Assembly (NCBI GenBank): GCA_937875715.1
Contig: CALEHZ010000081.1
Span: forward strand, 1-5,301
Length of the DNA: 5,301 nucleotides
DNA from: an uncultured Campylobacter sp.
Lineage (GTDB): Bacteria; Campylobacterota; Campylobacteria; Campylobacterales; Campylobacteraceae
Reading direction: 5' to 3'
Shown: positions 1 to 4,491 of the stretch, in pieces
Layout: every line of letters starts with the position of its first letter
Numbering within the stretch: the stretch's first letter is position 1
The notes under the pieces: generated by a model
The model's input: the letters and a program-made list of their open reading frames with translations, nothing else
What the model was told of the DNA's origin: nothing
The model's database searches: none
Position numbers and translations under genes: made by a program

Positions 1-98
1 AAAGGTATTTTCTTAACAGTAAATTTTGCACCAAATTTCGTTACTGTTTTAGCAGATGCCTTAATAGTATTTTTTGATAAAACAGTTAAAATTTGCAA
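1..98 (-). CDS. Possible N-terminal part of an unknown protein, running off the left edge
   Basis: On the minus strand a frame stays open from a stop just upstream of position 98 to the window edge. It would start at TTG (98-96) and reads LQILTVLSKNTIKASAKT followed by VTKFGAKFTVKKIPF. The alternating lysine/alanine/threonine content ending in a hydrophobic stretch looks like a real protein more than random AT-rich translation. No Shine-Dalgarno sequence precedes the TTG, and no ATG or GTG is in frame, so the start is doubtful. It may instead be an internal fragment of a decayed gene. I recognise no family. The plus-strand frame over the same bases (open to 150) looks less protein-like. Confidence 0.25.
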   Translation of the reverse strand, partial: MQILTVLSKNTIKASAKTVTKFGAKFTVKKIP

Positions 99-131
99 AA
101 AGCGCTATTTTAAGTTGCGATTTTGCTTGCA

Positions 132-149
132 TAACATATCTATATGTTA
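132..149. repeat. Perfect short inverted repeat TAACATAT-CT-ATATGTTA
   Basis: Two 8-base arms separated by CT form a perfect dyad. It lies between the left-edge frame and the integrase-like remnant. A dyad with such a short gap is more typical of a protein-binding site, for a repressor or a recombinase core, than of a terminator. No T-tract follows. In this AT-rich DNA chance occurrence is possible. Confidence 0.4.
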
Positions 150-165
150 GCCGAAATCAGAATAA

Positions 166-291
166 AGGTCAATACCCATTTCAAAATCCTTGCCAAATGA
201 AAAAGAAAGAGCAAAATTACTTCAATGGTGGGGCGATAAGTTAGGCGATATTGACTTTAAGAGAATAAAGAAAACTAGCGTTTATAACTAA
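166..291 (+). pseudogene. C-terminal remnant of a tyrosine-recombinase (P4-type integrase-like) gene
   Basis: A 41-codon frame after an in-frame stop at 163-165 reads SIPISKSLPNEKERAKLL, then QWWGDKLGDIDFKRIKKTSV, ending at TAA 289-291. The ERAKLLQWWGDKL segment fits the extreme C-terminus of P4-like phage and island integrases, where the last helix after the catalytic tyrosine reads roughly ER-x-LMQ-x-WADYL. The catalytic R-H-R-Y region is absent and two stops (148-150, 163-165) interrupt the frame upstream. No start codon or ribosome binding site is present. It is best read as the tail of a decayed integrase. The assignment rests on one short motif, so another origin is possible. Confidence 0.42.
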
Positions 292-362
292 AAAATGCTT
301 TTCTTTTTTTAATGGTAAGAATACTCTTAATAGTAAAAATTTTTGCTAAAAATAAAAAGTAG

Positions 363-376
363 AATTCTAGAATTTA
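363..376 (+). repeat. Palindromic repeat AATTCTAGAATTTA, copy 1
   Basis: First of three exact 14-base copies (others at 1125-1138 and 1228-1241) in the same orientation. The core AATTCTAGAATT is a perfect 12-base palindrome. This copy lies between the integrase remnant and the transfer origin, so copies bracket the mobilisation segment on both sides. Confidence 0.7.
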
Positions 377-545
377 GCGCTGACTTTTGGGGCAAAATTG
401 TTTTTAGGCTATACGGATATTATGCCACTCTTTTAAGGGGGCTTTGTTTTATAGCTCACTGATTAGAATTTGTGATGGCAGGATAGGGAAAGAGTGGCAA
501 AATATCCGTATTTTTGCCCCACTTGTCCCAAAGTCTGCGACGCTC
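377..545 (-). other. Probable origin of transfer (oriT) with RP4-like nick sequence
   Basis: The minus strand carries CCCTATCCTGCCAT (plus positions 488-475). It contains ATCCTG/C, the nick motif of RP4 (IncP) and many MOBP-type relaxases, which predicts cleavage between plus positions 479 and 478 on the minus strand. The motif lies inside a large dyad: 23-base arms at 411-433 and 489-511, extended by GGGGCAAAA at 389-397 against 512-520, and more loosely by GCGCTGACTTTT at 378-388 against AAAGTCTGCGACGCT at 531-545. The dyad sits directly before a MobC-like relaxosome gene, the usual place for oriT. By the RP4 rule the strand entering first would lead toward position 1, leaving the mobilisation gene to transfer last. 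In RP4 both inverted-repeat arms lie on one side of nic; here they flank it, which is unusual. The region probably also holds the mobC promoter, though I cannot place a clear -10. Confidence 0.62.
411..511. repeat. 23-base inverted repeat of the transfer origin
   Basis: The arms 411-433 (starting ATACGGATATT, ending CCACTCTTT) and 489-511 (starting AAAGAGTGG, ending ATATCCGTAT) match at 22 of 23 positions and are separated by 55 bases. The arm length and the nick motif in the spacer argue for a relaxosome-binding dyad. The large spacer and lack of a T-tract argue against a transcription terminator. Confidence 0.8.
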
Positions 546-569
546 ACATTTGAAATTTAGGGAGAAAAA

Positions 570-1100
570 ATGAAAAGAATAGAGATAAAAATAGATGATG
601 AAAAATATGAAAAGTTTGTAGAATATAAGCGAAAAAATTCTACTAACTTTAATGCTATAATAAACGCTAAAATTGATGAAATTTTAGAGAGCAAAGTAAG
701 CGATTTTTTAGATGATAAAAGTGAGAATAAAAAAGACCATTTGATTAAAATAAAACTTACTACAAGCGAGTTTAATCTCTTAAAAAATCTTGCTAGATCT
801 CACGGCTTTAATTCAATAGCAAAAGAAGCAAGGTTTAGAATTCTAAACACCATTTATAAGAATCCTTTCTTTACAAATATTGAAATGAAAGAACTCTCAA
901 ATGCTACAACTGAACTTGAAAATATTTCAACTCATTTAAAGGCATTTGTGCTTACTTTAAAAGAGAAAAAACCAAGCGAATTTAGTTTAAATTTCTCAAA
1001 GTTTGAAAATTATTTTAAAGATATTTTAGCTAAAACTGATGAGATGAAAGAGAAAATTACTAACGAATATAAAAAAGTTTATTATAGAATTCTACATTAA
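570..1100 (+). CDS. mobC: MobC-like plasmid mobilisation relaxosome protein
   Basis: This 176-residue protein begins with two ribbon-helix-helix-like segments. Residues 1-40 contain MKRIEIKIDDEKYEKFVEYK. Residues 58-97 contain IKIKLTTSEFNLLKNLARSH, the RL-T-P-E-E-type strand-helix seen in MobC proteins. The MobC C-terminal signature follows as NATTELENISTHLKAFV at about 111-127, matching the usual EL-x-R-I-G-N-N-L-N-Q helix. The rest is a charged, probably coiled helix. MobC proteins bind oriT as accessory factors, help open the nick region for the relaxase, and often repress their own promoter. The ATG follows AGGGAG by five bases, a strong ribosome binding site. The adjacent oriT-like dyad supports the assignment. 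No relaxase gene follows, so the protein is orphaned or acts with a relaxase supplied elsewhere. A perfect palindrome TTTAGAATTCTAAA lies within the coding sequence at 834-847. Confidence 0.65.
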   Translation: MKRIEIKIDDEKYEKFVEYKRKNSTNFNAIINAKIDEILESKVSDFLDDKSENKKDHLIKIKLTTSEFNLLKNLARSHGFNSIAKEARFRILNTIYKNPFFTNIEMKELSNATTELENISTHLKAFVLTLKEKKPSEFSLNFSKFENYFKDILAKTDEMKEKITNEYKKVYYRILH

Positions 1101-1124
1101 AAAATGAGCGATATTTTAAAGCGG

Positions 1125-1138
1125 AATTCTAGAATTTA
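1125..1138 (+). repeat. Palindromic repeat AATTCTAGAATTTA, copy 2
   Basis: Exact copy of the 14-base repeat, 24 bases after the mobC stop. It provides the stop of a tiny 11-codon frame beginning at ATG 1104 that has no ribosome binding site. Related half sites lie next to it: TAGAATTCTA at 1085-1094 and TTTAGAATTC at 1151-1160. Confidence 0.7.
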
Positions 1139-1172
1139 AAGCATTTGAATTTTAGAATTCTTTTAATGCTTT
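1138..1172. terminator. Imperfect hairpin after mobC, possible terminator
   Basis: AAAGCATT (1138-1145) pairs with AATGCTTT (1165-1172), and inner TGAATT pairs with AATTC around a TTAG loop, giving an interrupted stem. It lies about 40 bases after the mobC stop. There is no clean T-tract and the stem is A/T-rich, so termination is plausible but weak. It may equally be another member of the palindrome family that surrounds it. Confidence 0.35.
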
Positions 1173-1203
1173 GTGGTGTGTTTATACTAAAAGTTTTGAG
1201 TGT

Positions 1204-1239
1204 GTTTTGTGCTTTTTAGTGGCGTGAAATTCTAGAATT
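1204..1239 (+). repeat. Left copy of an inverted repeat flanking the sirtuin stub and the first BspA-like gene
   Basis: This copy contains GTTTTGTGCTTTT (1204-1216), then GTGGC, CGTG and TCTAGAATT. The inverted partner at 2591-2637 has the same blocks in the same order on the opposite strand. The 13-base and 9-base blocks are exact, with about 11-13 extra bases between the inner blocks of the partner. The pair encloses 1240-2590. Confidence 0.5.
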
Positions 1240-1241
1240 TA
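1228..1241 (+). repeat. Palindromic repeat AATTCTAGAATTTA, copy 3
   Basis: Third exact copy. With one preceding A it forms the perfect 14-base palindrome AAATTCTAGAATTT at 1227-1240. The sirtuin-like frame becomes recognisable right after it, so this repeat sits at the truncation point of that gene. Confidence 0.7.
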
Positions 1242-1448
1242 AGATGTGCGAGTGATTCGTTATTTGTGTGTATTGGCACGAGCGGACAAGTTTTAAATGT
1301 AGCATCTTTCGCAAGTTTTGCTAATTTTAGCATTTTAAATAACTACGAAGAAACTGAGCTAAATCTAGCTTTTAATAGAAGTTACATAGAAAAAGCCACG
1401 ACCGCTTCACCTAAAATAGAAAAAGATATAGAGAAGTTTTTTAACTAG
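1242..1448 (+). pseudogene. C-terminal stub of a sirtuin-type NAD-dependent protein deacylase
   Basis: The frame opens after TAG at 1233-1235 and ends at TAG 1446-1448. Its first clearly family-like residues are ASDSLFVCIGTSGQVLNVAS. This matches the sirtuin NAD-binding strand-loop (aD-lfv-iGTS-x-qVyPaasl). It is followed by a second Rossmann strand and the usual C-terminal tail ending KIEKDIEKFFN, comparable to bacterial CobB proteins. Only about 65 of the roughly 230 residues of a bacterial sirtuin remain: the GAG-S/N-x-GI nucleotide motif, catalytic histidine and zinc cysteines are missing. An in-frame GTG at 1266 exists, but it cuts inside the motif and lacks a ribosome binding site. The gene was cut at the palindromic repeat and is not expected to make an active enzyme. 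Confidence 0.6.
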
Positions 1449-1466
1449 GGTTTTGCCCTAGCTTTT
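1445..1466. terminator. Bidirectional hairpin terminator between the sirtuin stub and the first BspA-like gene
   Basis: CTAGGG (1445-1450) pairs with CCCTAG (1456-1461) around a TTTTG loop and is followed by CTTTTAAAA on the plus strand. On the minus strand the stem is followed by TTAAAAAACTT, a poorer tail. It includes the stop codon of the sirtuin stub and lies just past the stop of the convergent BspA-like gene, so it can serve both. Confidence 0.6.
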
Positions 1467-2490
1467 AAAACTTACTTGGTTTAAAATTTTCAGTTATTGT
1501 CCCTATAAGTTCATAATCTCTCCCCCTTTTTCTTTCTCTAAGGTGTTGCCATTTAAACATATCTTTTGTGCCTTTTACATTAAAAGGATCAAAATTAAAG
1601 CATTCACTAAACATCCCCTTTGTTTTTGCTACTTTACTTAAATCCCAAGAATTAAGGTTTTGATTAAGATAGCAACAATGATGAAACATATAGCTCATAT
1701 CAGCCACTTTGCTAATATCCCAGCACCCAATAGGTTCGTTAAAATAAAAGCAATTATAAAACATTTTGCTCATATTTTCTACATTACTCACATCCCAGCT
1801 CTCAATACCACTAAAATCTTTTCTCATCACCCTATGCCACCCACTAAATAGATTACTCATATCTTTTATCAACGAAGTATCAATAGAGCCAAGATTTACG
1901 CTTTCATCACTTACTAGAAGTTTTAGTTCATCTTTGTTTATAGGTTGAAATTTACCTTTTACTTGATTGATTTTTAAGCCAAGCGTTTTAGCACTTAACC
2001 CACTAAAAGCCAAAGCACTGATACTTTGTGGTTTAAGCCAATTTTTAAAGCTTTGATTTAAGCTATCACAGCCAAAAAACATAAAATTCGCTTTTTTAAG
2101 ATTTCTTATATCCCAATTATTTAAAGACTGATTGAAATTCTTACATTCAAAAAACATAGCATTCATTTCTATTGCTTTGCTTACATTCCAACTTTCAAGT
2201 GGCTCGTTAAAGTTTTTACAGCCATAAAACATACCATTAAAGCGAGTTACATTACTCACATCCCAGCTCTCAATACCAGAAAAATCACTGCGACTACAAC
2301 GAGGGAAAAAATATGGTGTAGCAATAATCTTACCTACTTCAATATAGCCTATATGACTATCATTAAAATCTAAATCAGCAAACAAAAAAGACATATCAGT
2401 AATAAGACTTGTATCAATATCACCTAGATATTTACCACATAATACAAGTTCTTTTAGCTCTTGTTTTGTTTTTGGTTTGTATTTTTTCAT
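1465..2490 (-). CDS. BspA-like / DUF285 repeat protein, two-module (paralog 1)
   Basis: This 341-residue protein belongs to the DUF285 (BspA-like leucine-rich repeat) family. Each repeat reads about M-x-x-MF-x-x-C-x-x-FNQ-x-L-x-x-WDVS-x-V with a 25-residue period. Tryptophans fall at 76, 101, 126 and 151, then 232, 257 and 282. There are two modules, each opened by a head segment: ELKELV..YLGDIDTSLITDM at 11-33 and ELKLLVSDESVNLGSIDTSL at 188-207. A divergent LAFSGL repeat and the linker INQVKGKFQPINKDE join them. Compared with the 2967-3800 paralog it carries about 25 extra residues at 41-66 (includes IGYIEVGKIIATPYFF) and a different basic tail. No signal peptide or membrane segment is visible, although the family is often called surface-exposed. 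The ATG follows AAAAAGG. Transcription probably comes from the dyad promoter at 2519-2552. Ligand and role are unknown. Confidence 0.85.
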   Translation of the reverse strand: MKKYKPKTKQELKELVLCGKYLGDIDTSLITDMSFLFADLDFNDSHIGYIEVGKIIATPYFFPRCSRSDFSGIESWDVSNVTRFNGMFYGCKNFNEPLESWNVSKAIEMNAMFFECKNFNQSLNNWDIRNLKKANFMFFGCDSLNQSFKNWLKPQSISALAFSGLSAKTLGLKINQVKGKFQPINKDELKLLVSDESVNLGSIDTSLIKDMSNLFSGWHRVMRKDFSGIESWDVSNVENMSKMFYNCFYFNEPIGCWDISKVADMSYMFHHCCYLNQNLNSWDLSKVAKTKGMFSECFNFDPFNVKGTKDMFKWQHLRERKRGRDYELIGTITENFKPSKF

Positions 2491-2518
2491 TTTAATACCT
2501 TTTTAAAAAATTTATGTA

Positions 2519-2552
2519 ATTTTAATAATATTTAGCGACTACTTTTTGTCGT
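2519..2552 (-). promoter_or_regulatory. Promoter A: dyad operator plus -10 for the first BspA-like gene
   Basis: Read on the minus strand: ACGAC (2552-2548), eight bases, GTCGC (2539-2535), ten bases, TAAAAT (2524-2519). One dyad base differs from the ACGAC-N8-GTCGT form, and the -10 has one change. It is preceded by TTTGTAA, like the other copies. Predicted transcription start is near 2512, giving a leader of about 20 bases to the ATG at 2490. Confidence 0.65.
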
Positions 2553-2590
2553 TTTACAAAAAAAATCTTTAAAGTCTAAAAGAATATTGT

Positions 2591-2637
2591 AATTCTAGAT
2601 TTCCACGCTACCCAAAAGCCACATAAAAGCACAAAAC
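2591..2637 (-). repeat. Right copy of the inverted repeat flanking the sirtuin stub and first BspA-like gene
   Basis: On the minus strand this reads GTTTTGTGCTTTT (2637-2625), GTGGC (2622-2618), CGTG (2607-2604), then TCTAGAATT (2599-2591), in the same order as 1204-1239. It is longer by about 11 bases. The similarity is imperfect, so it may be an aged terminal repeat or two members of a dispersed repeat family. Confidence 0.5.
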
Positions 2638-2791
2638 GCACATACAACGGCGCAAGAGCTTAAAACCGTTTTACCAGTAAAAGAGAAAAACCATTAAAGC
2701 AAAAAAATCTCCCACCTATAACTATAATCACACATTATTATCAAATTTATTTTTGCTTACATATTTTAATTTTTTTAATTTTTTTTATAAA

Positions 2792-2825
2792 ACGACAATT
2801 ATTAGTCGTATAATAAATGTATAAT
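2792..2825 (+). promoter_or_regulatory. Promoter B: dyad operator plus -10 for the 31-residue gene and second BspA-like gene
   Basis: ACGAC (2792-2796), eight bases, GTCGT (2805-2809), ten bases, TATAAT (2820-2825), preceded by TTTATAA. This is a perfect copy of the four-site consensus. Where a -35 would be expected (about 2797-2802) the sequence is the dyad centre AATTAT. A second TATAAT overlaps at 2809-2814 but does not keep the common spacing. Predicted start is near 2832, a leader of about 25 bases. Confidence 0.72.
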
Positions 2826-2856
2826 TACAAAAATAATTTTCTAAAAAGGGGTGTAG

Positions 2857-2952
2857 TTGAAAGACGATTCACAATATGTTATCCAAAAAATAAGAGCGAT
2901 TTTATTAAAGGATAAAAAAATAAGAAAAGCATTAAGAGATTATCTTAACTAA
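2857..2952 (+). CDS. Small basic helical protein of 31 residues (paralog of the 47-residue protein)
   Basis: The frame TTG...TAA encodes MKDDSQYVIQKIRAI, then LLKDKKIRKALRDYLN. The start is set by AAAAAGGGG five to nine bases upstream and by an in-frame TAG immediately before the TTG. Its body aligns without gaps to the C-terminal half of the protein at 4222-4365: KI-x-AILLKDKKIRKALRDYL against KV-x-ALLAKDKELRNILRVFL. Two related small proteins, each first in a unit behind the same promoter, argue that both are translated. It is predicted to be one basic amphipathic helix. The second BspA-like gene starts 14 bases later with its own AAAAGGGG site, so the two form an operon. Its function is unknown. 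It could be a regulator, a partner of the repeat protein, or a translated leader peptide. Confidence 0.6.
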   Translation: MKDDSQYVIQKIRAILLKDKKIRKALRDYLN

Positions 2953-2966
2953 TAAAAGGGGTAAAA

Positions 2967-3800
2967 ATGCTAAAACCAACAACTTTACAAGAGTTAAAAG
3001 GGCTAGTAACTGATAAGAGCGTGTATCTGGGCGATATTGACACAAGTGCTATTACTGATATGACTTTTTTGTTTGCCTATAGTAATCGCAAAGATTTTAG
3101 CGGTATAGAAAAATGGGATGTAAGCAATGTAGAATGTTTTGCTTCAATGTTTTATGATTGTAAAGCTTTTAATGAGCCACTTGAAAGCTGGAATGTAAGT
3201 AGCGCAATAGAAATGGATGCTATGTTTTTTGGCTGTAAAAATTTTAATCAATCATTAAATAATTGGGATATAAGAAATGTAAAATATATGGATTCTATGT
3301 TTGAAGGCTGTGATAGTCTAAATACAAGCTTTGAGAATTGGCTAAAAATACAAAATGTCAGTATTTTAGCTTTTAGTGGGCTAAATACTAAACTTCTTGG
3401 CTTAAAAATCAATAAAGTAAATGGTAAATTCCAGCCTAAAAACGAATATGAATTAAATCTCTTAGTAAGCGATGAGAGCGTGTATCTAGGCGATATTGAC
3501 ACAAGTCTTATTACTGATATGAGCGAAATGTTTAGTGGTGTAAGTAGAAAAGACTTTTGCGGTATTGAGAGCTGGGATGTGAGTAATGTAGTAAATATGT
3601 TTGCTATGTTTTCTGGGCAAAAAGATTTTTACGCAGACCTTAGTAGCTGGGATGTAAGCAAGGTAGAAAGTGTGGAATCTATGTTTTGTGGTTGCGAAAA
3701 ATTTAACAAACAAATACCAAAAGGTTGGTGCTTAAAAGCTGATAACTCAAATGCTTTTTTATCATTTCGAAGTATTTTAAAAAAATATACAAAAGACTAA
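2967..3800 (+). CDS. BspA-like / DUF285 repeat protein, two-module (paralog 2)
   Basis: This 277-residue protein has DUF285 repeats of 25 residues (tryptophans at 50, 75, 100 and 125, then 203 and 228). Two head segments, YLGDIDTSAITDM at 20-32 and YLGDIDTSLITDM at 173-185, show an internal module duplication. The DNA of the two heads is also nearly alike (GTGTATCT-GGCGATATTGAC at 3020 and 3480). It parallels paralog 1 closely from FNEPLESWNVS (68-78) to the second head, with most changes at the positions between the conserved MF, C, FN and W residues. The second module is shorter, ending in GWCLKADNSNAFLSF and a lysine-rich tail. No secretion signal is visible. The ATG has AAAAGGGG seven bases upstream. 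It is second in a unit after the 31-residue gene and converges on the minus-strand gene at 3824. Its role is unknown. Confidence 0.85.
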   Translation: MLKPTTLQELKGLVTDKSVYLGDIDTSAITDMTFLFAYSNRKDFSGIEKWDVSNVECFASMFYDCKAFNEPLESWNVSSAIEMDAMFFGCKNFNQSLNNWDIRNVKYMDSMFEGCDSLNTSFENWLKIQNVSILAFSGLNTKLLGLKINKVNGKFQPKNEYELNLLVSDESVYLGDIDTSLITDMSEMFSGVSRKDFCGIESWDVSNVVNMFAMFSGQKDFYADLSSWDVSKVESVESMFCGCEKFNKQIPKGWCLKADNSNAFLSFRSILKKYTKD

Positions 3801-3805
3801 AATAA

Positions 3806-3818
3806 GGGGCTAAGCCCC
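3806..3818 (-). terminator. Hairpin between convergent genes
   Basis: GGGGC (3806-3810) pairs with GCCCC (3814-3818) around a TAA loop. On the minus strand it is followed by TTATTTTA, so it better serves the FtsZ-like gene ending at 3824. On the plus strand the following bases are AAAAATT, a poor tail, though the stem could still protect the BspA-like transcript end. Confidence 0.55.
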
Positions 3819-3823
3819 AAAAA

Positions 3824-4213
3824 TTAGCAAGTAGAGATTGCAACTAGCAATCCTACTAAAATTTCTTTTTTGTATAAAAGATTTTGGCTATAATCCAAAC
3901 CAAAGAGAATCTCTGTTTCATCGTCTAAAATATCGCTTATACATTCAAGACTCTCGCCAAAATACTCACAAGGTGTGCTCTCATCTGCTTCACAGGCTAT
4001 TACTACTTGTTTTATAGCACAAAATGGATATTTGCGCCTTAACCCACTTAGCTCTTTAATCAAATCCTCCTTTAAATAATCACGATTCGTGCCAAAATCA
4101 TTTATATAAAATAGATTATTGCTATATAAAAACGATCTTAAATCAAGTTCATCAAACTGTGCTTCACATTTTTCTTTGCTAAATAAATTTTTAAAAACTA
4201 AAAAAGAGTTCAT
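3824..4213 (-). CDS. Stand-alone protein resembling the FtsZ C-terminal domain
   Basis: The 129-residue product shows, in order, the elements of the FtsZ/tubulin-like C-terminal domain. These are FDELDLRSFL (about 20-29, like DFADVRTVM); a strand ending in FGTNRD (40-45, like the GxGxAxGEDRA turn); a helix LKEDLIKEL; the strand AIKQVVIACEAD (65-76, like GVLVNI); a helix with ECISDILDDE; and TEILFGLDYSQN then EILVGLLVAIST at the end (like ATVVIGTSLDPD and VTVVATG). The GTPase domain with its GGGTGTG loop is absent, and the length equals one domain. The resemblance is structural and by pattern, with low residue identity, so the assignment is tentative. The ATG follows AGGAG by six bases, and the site overlaps the stop of the 47-residue gene eight bases upstream, which suggests translational coupling. 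If real, it might bind the host FtsZ. Nothing here shows that directly. Confidence 0.42.
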   Translation of the reverse strand: MNSFLVFKNLFSKEKCEAQFDELDLRSFLYSNNLFYINDFGTNRDYLKEDLIKELSGLRRKYPFCAIKQVVIACEADESTPCEYFGESLECISDILDDETEILFGLDYSQNLLYKKEILVGLLVAISTC

Positions 4214-4221
4214 TTTTGCTC

Positions 4222-4365
4222 CTATCCTAGAAAAACTCGTAAGATATTTCTAAGCTCTTTGTCTTTTGCCAGTAGTGCTTGTACTTTTCTTATTATTTTT
4301 GGGCTATTTAGCTCGTTTGCGCTATTTAGCTTGGTTTTGGGTGTCTTTGTGCGAGATTTTTTCAC
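4222..4365 (-). CDS. Small basic protein of 47 residues (paralog of the 31-residue protein)
   Basis: The frame runs from GTG (4365-4363) to TAG (4224-4222). AAAAAGGAG lies five bases before the GTG, a near-ideal ribosome binding site that fixes the start. The N-terminal half is very basic (MKKSRTKTPKTKLNSANELN, with LNSxx(x)LNS partly repeated). The C-terminal half, KVQALLAKDKELRNILRVFL, is homologous to the 31-residue protein at 2857-2952. The gene is first behind promoter C and is followed after eight bases by the FtsZ-like gene, so both should be co-transcribed. The basic tail plus helix suggests nucleic acid or partner binding, but no known DNA-binding motif is recognisable. Its function is unknown. 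Confidence 0.62.
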   Translation of the reverse strand: MKKSRTKTPKTKLNSANELNSPKIIRKVQALLAKDKELRNILRVFLG

Positions 4366-4396
4366 GCTAACTCCTTTTTGAAAAAATTTTAAAAGA

Positions 4397-4430
4397 ATTA
4401 TAAAAAAACAATACGACTAGTGCTTGTCGT
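4397..4430 (-). promoter_or_regulatory. Promoter C: dyad operator plus -10 for the 47-residue / FtsZ-like operon
   Basis: Read on the minus strand: ACGAC (4430-4426), eight bases, GTCGT (4417-4413), ten bases, TATAAT (4402-4397), preceded by TTTATAAA. It is a perfect match to the shared layout. Predicted start is near 4390, a leader of about 25 bases before the GTG at 4365. Confidence 0.72.
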
Positions 4431-4491
4431 TTTTATAAAACAATCAAAGAATAGATAAAAAACTTTAATTTTAGAATTCCATTTTAAAAAT

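Larger units (their letters stand above)
2491..2856. other. Divergent intergenic region with two back-to-back dyad promoters
   Basis: This 366-base stretch holds the minus-strand promoter of the first BspA-like gene (2519-2552), the plus-strand promoter of the small-gene/BspA unit (2792-2825), and one arm of an inverted repeat (2591-2637). Between them a 32-codon frame at 2599-2697 ends at TAA but has no start codon or ribosome binding site. It could be coding debris or chance. The bases 2750-2790 are a T-rich tract upstream of the plus-strand dyad, of the kind that stimulates promoters. I see no RNA gene. Confidence 0.6.

Noticed and set aside
1104..1139. An 11-codon frame after mobC (MSDILKRNSRI)
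   Set aside because: There is no ribosome binding site and it is too short to judge. Mentioned only as a possible relaxase stump.
1266..1448. A complete small gene starting at GTG 1266
   Set aside because: The GTG lies inside a conserved sirtuin strand, has no ribosome binding site, and recognisable family sequence continues upstream of it. A truncated pseudogene explains it better.
1660..1948. Two plus-strand open frames of about 60 codons
   Set aside because: They lie wholly antisense to the first BspA-like gene and arise from its repetitive composition. They have no ribosome binding sites or family resemblance.
2599..2697. A 32-codon plus-strand frame in the divergent intergenic region
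   Set aside because: It has no start codon or ribosome binding site and no family I can recognise, and it overlaps the inverted repeat arm. It could be debris but cannot be supported as a gene.
2750..2790. Long T-rich tract as a rho-independent terminator
   Set aside because: No G+C-rich hairpin precedes it and it lies directly upstream of a promoter dyad, so an upstream promoter-stimulating tract is more likely.
3248..3713. Two minus-strand open frames of 75-84 codons
   Set aside because: They are antisense shadows of the second BspA-like gene. Similar frames appear opposite the same repeats in paralog 1.
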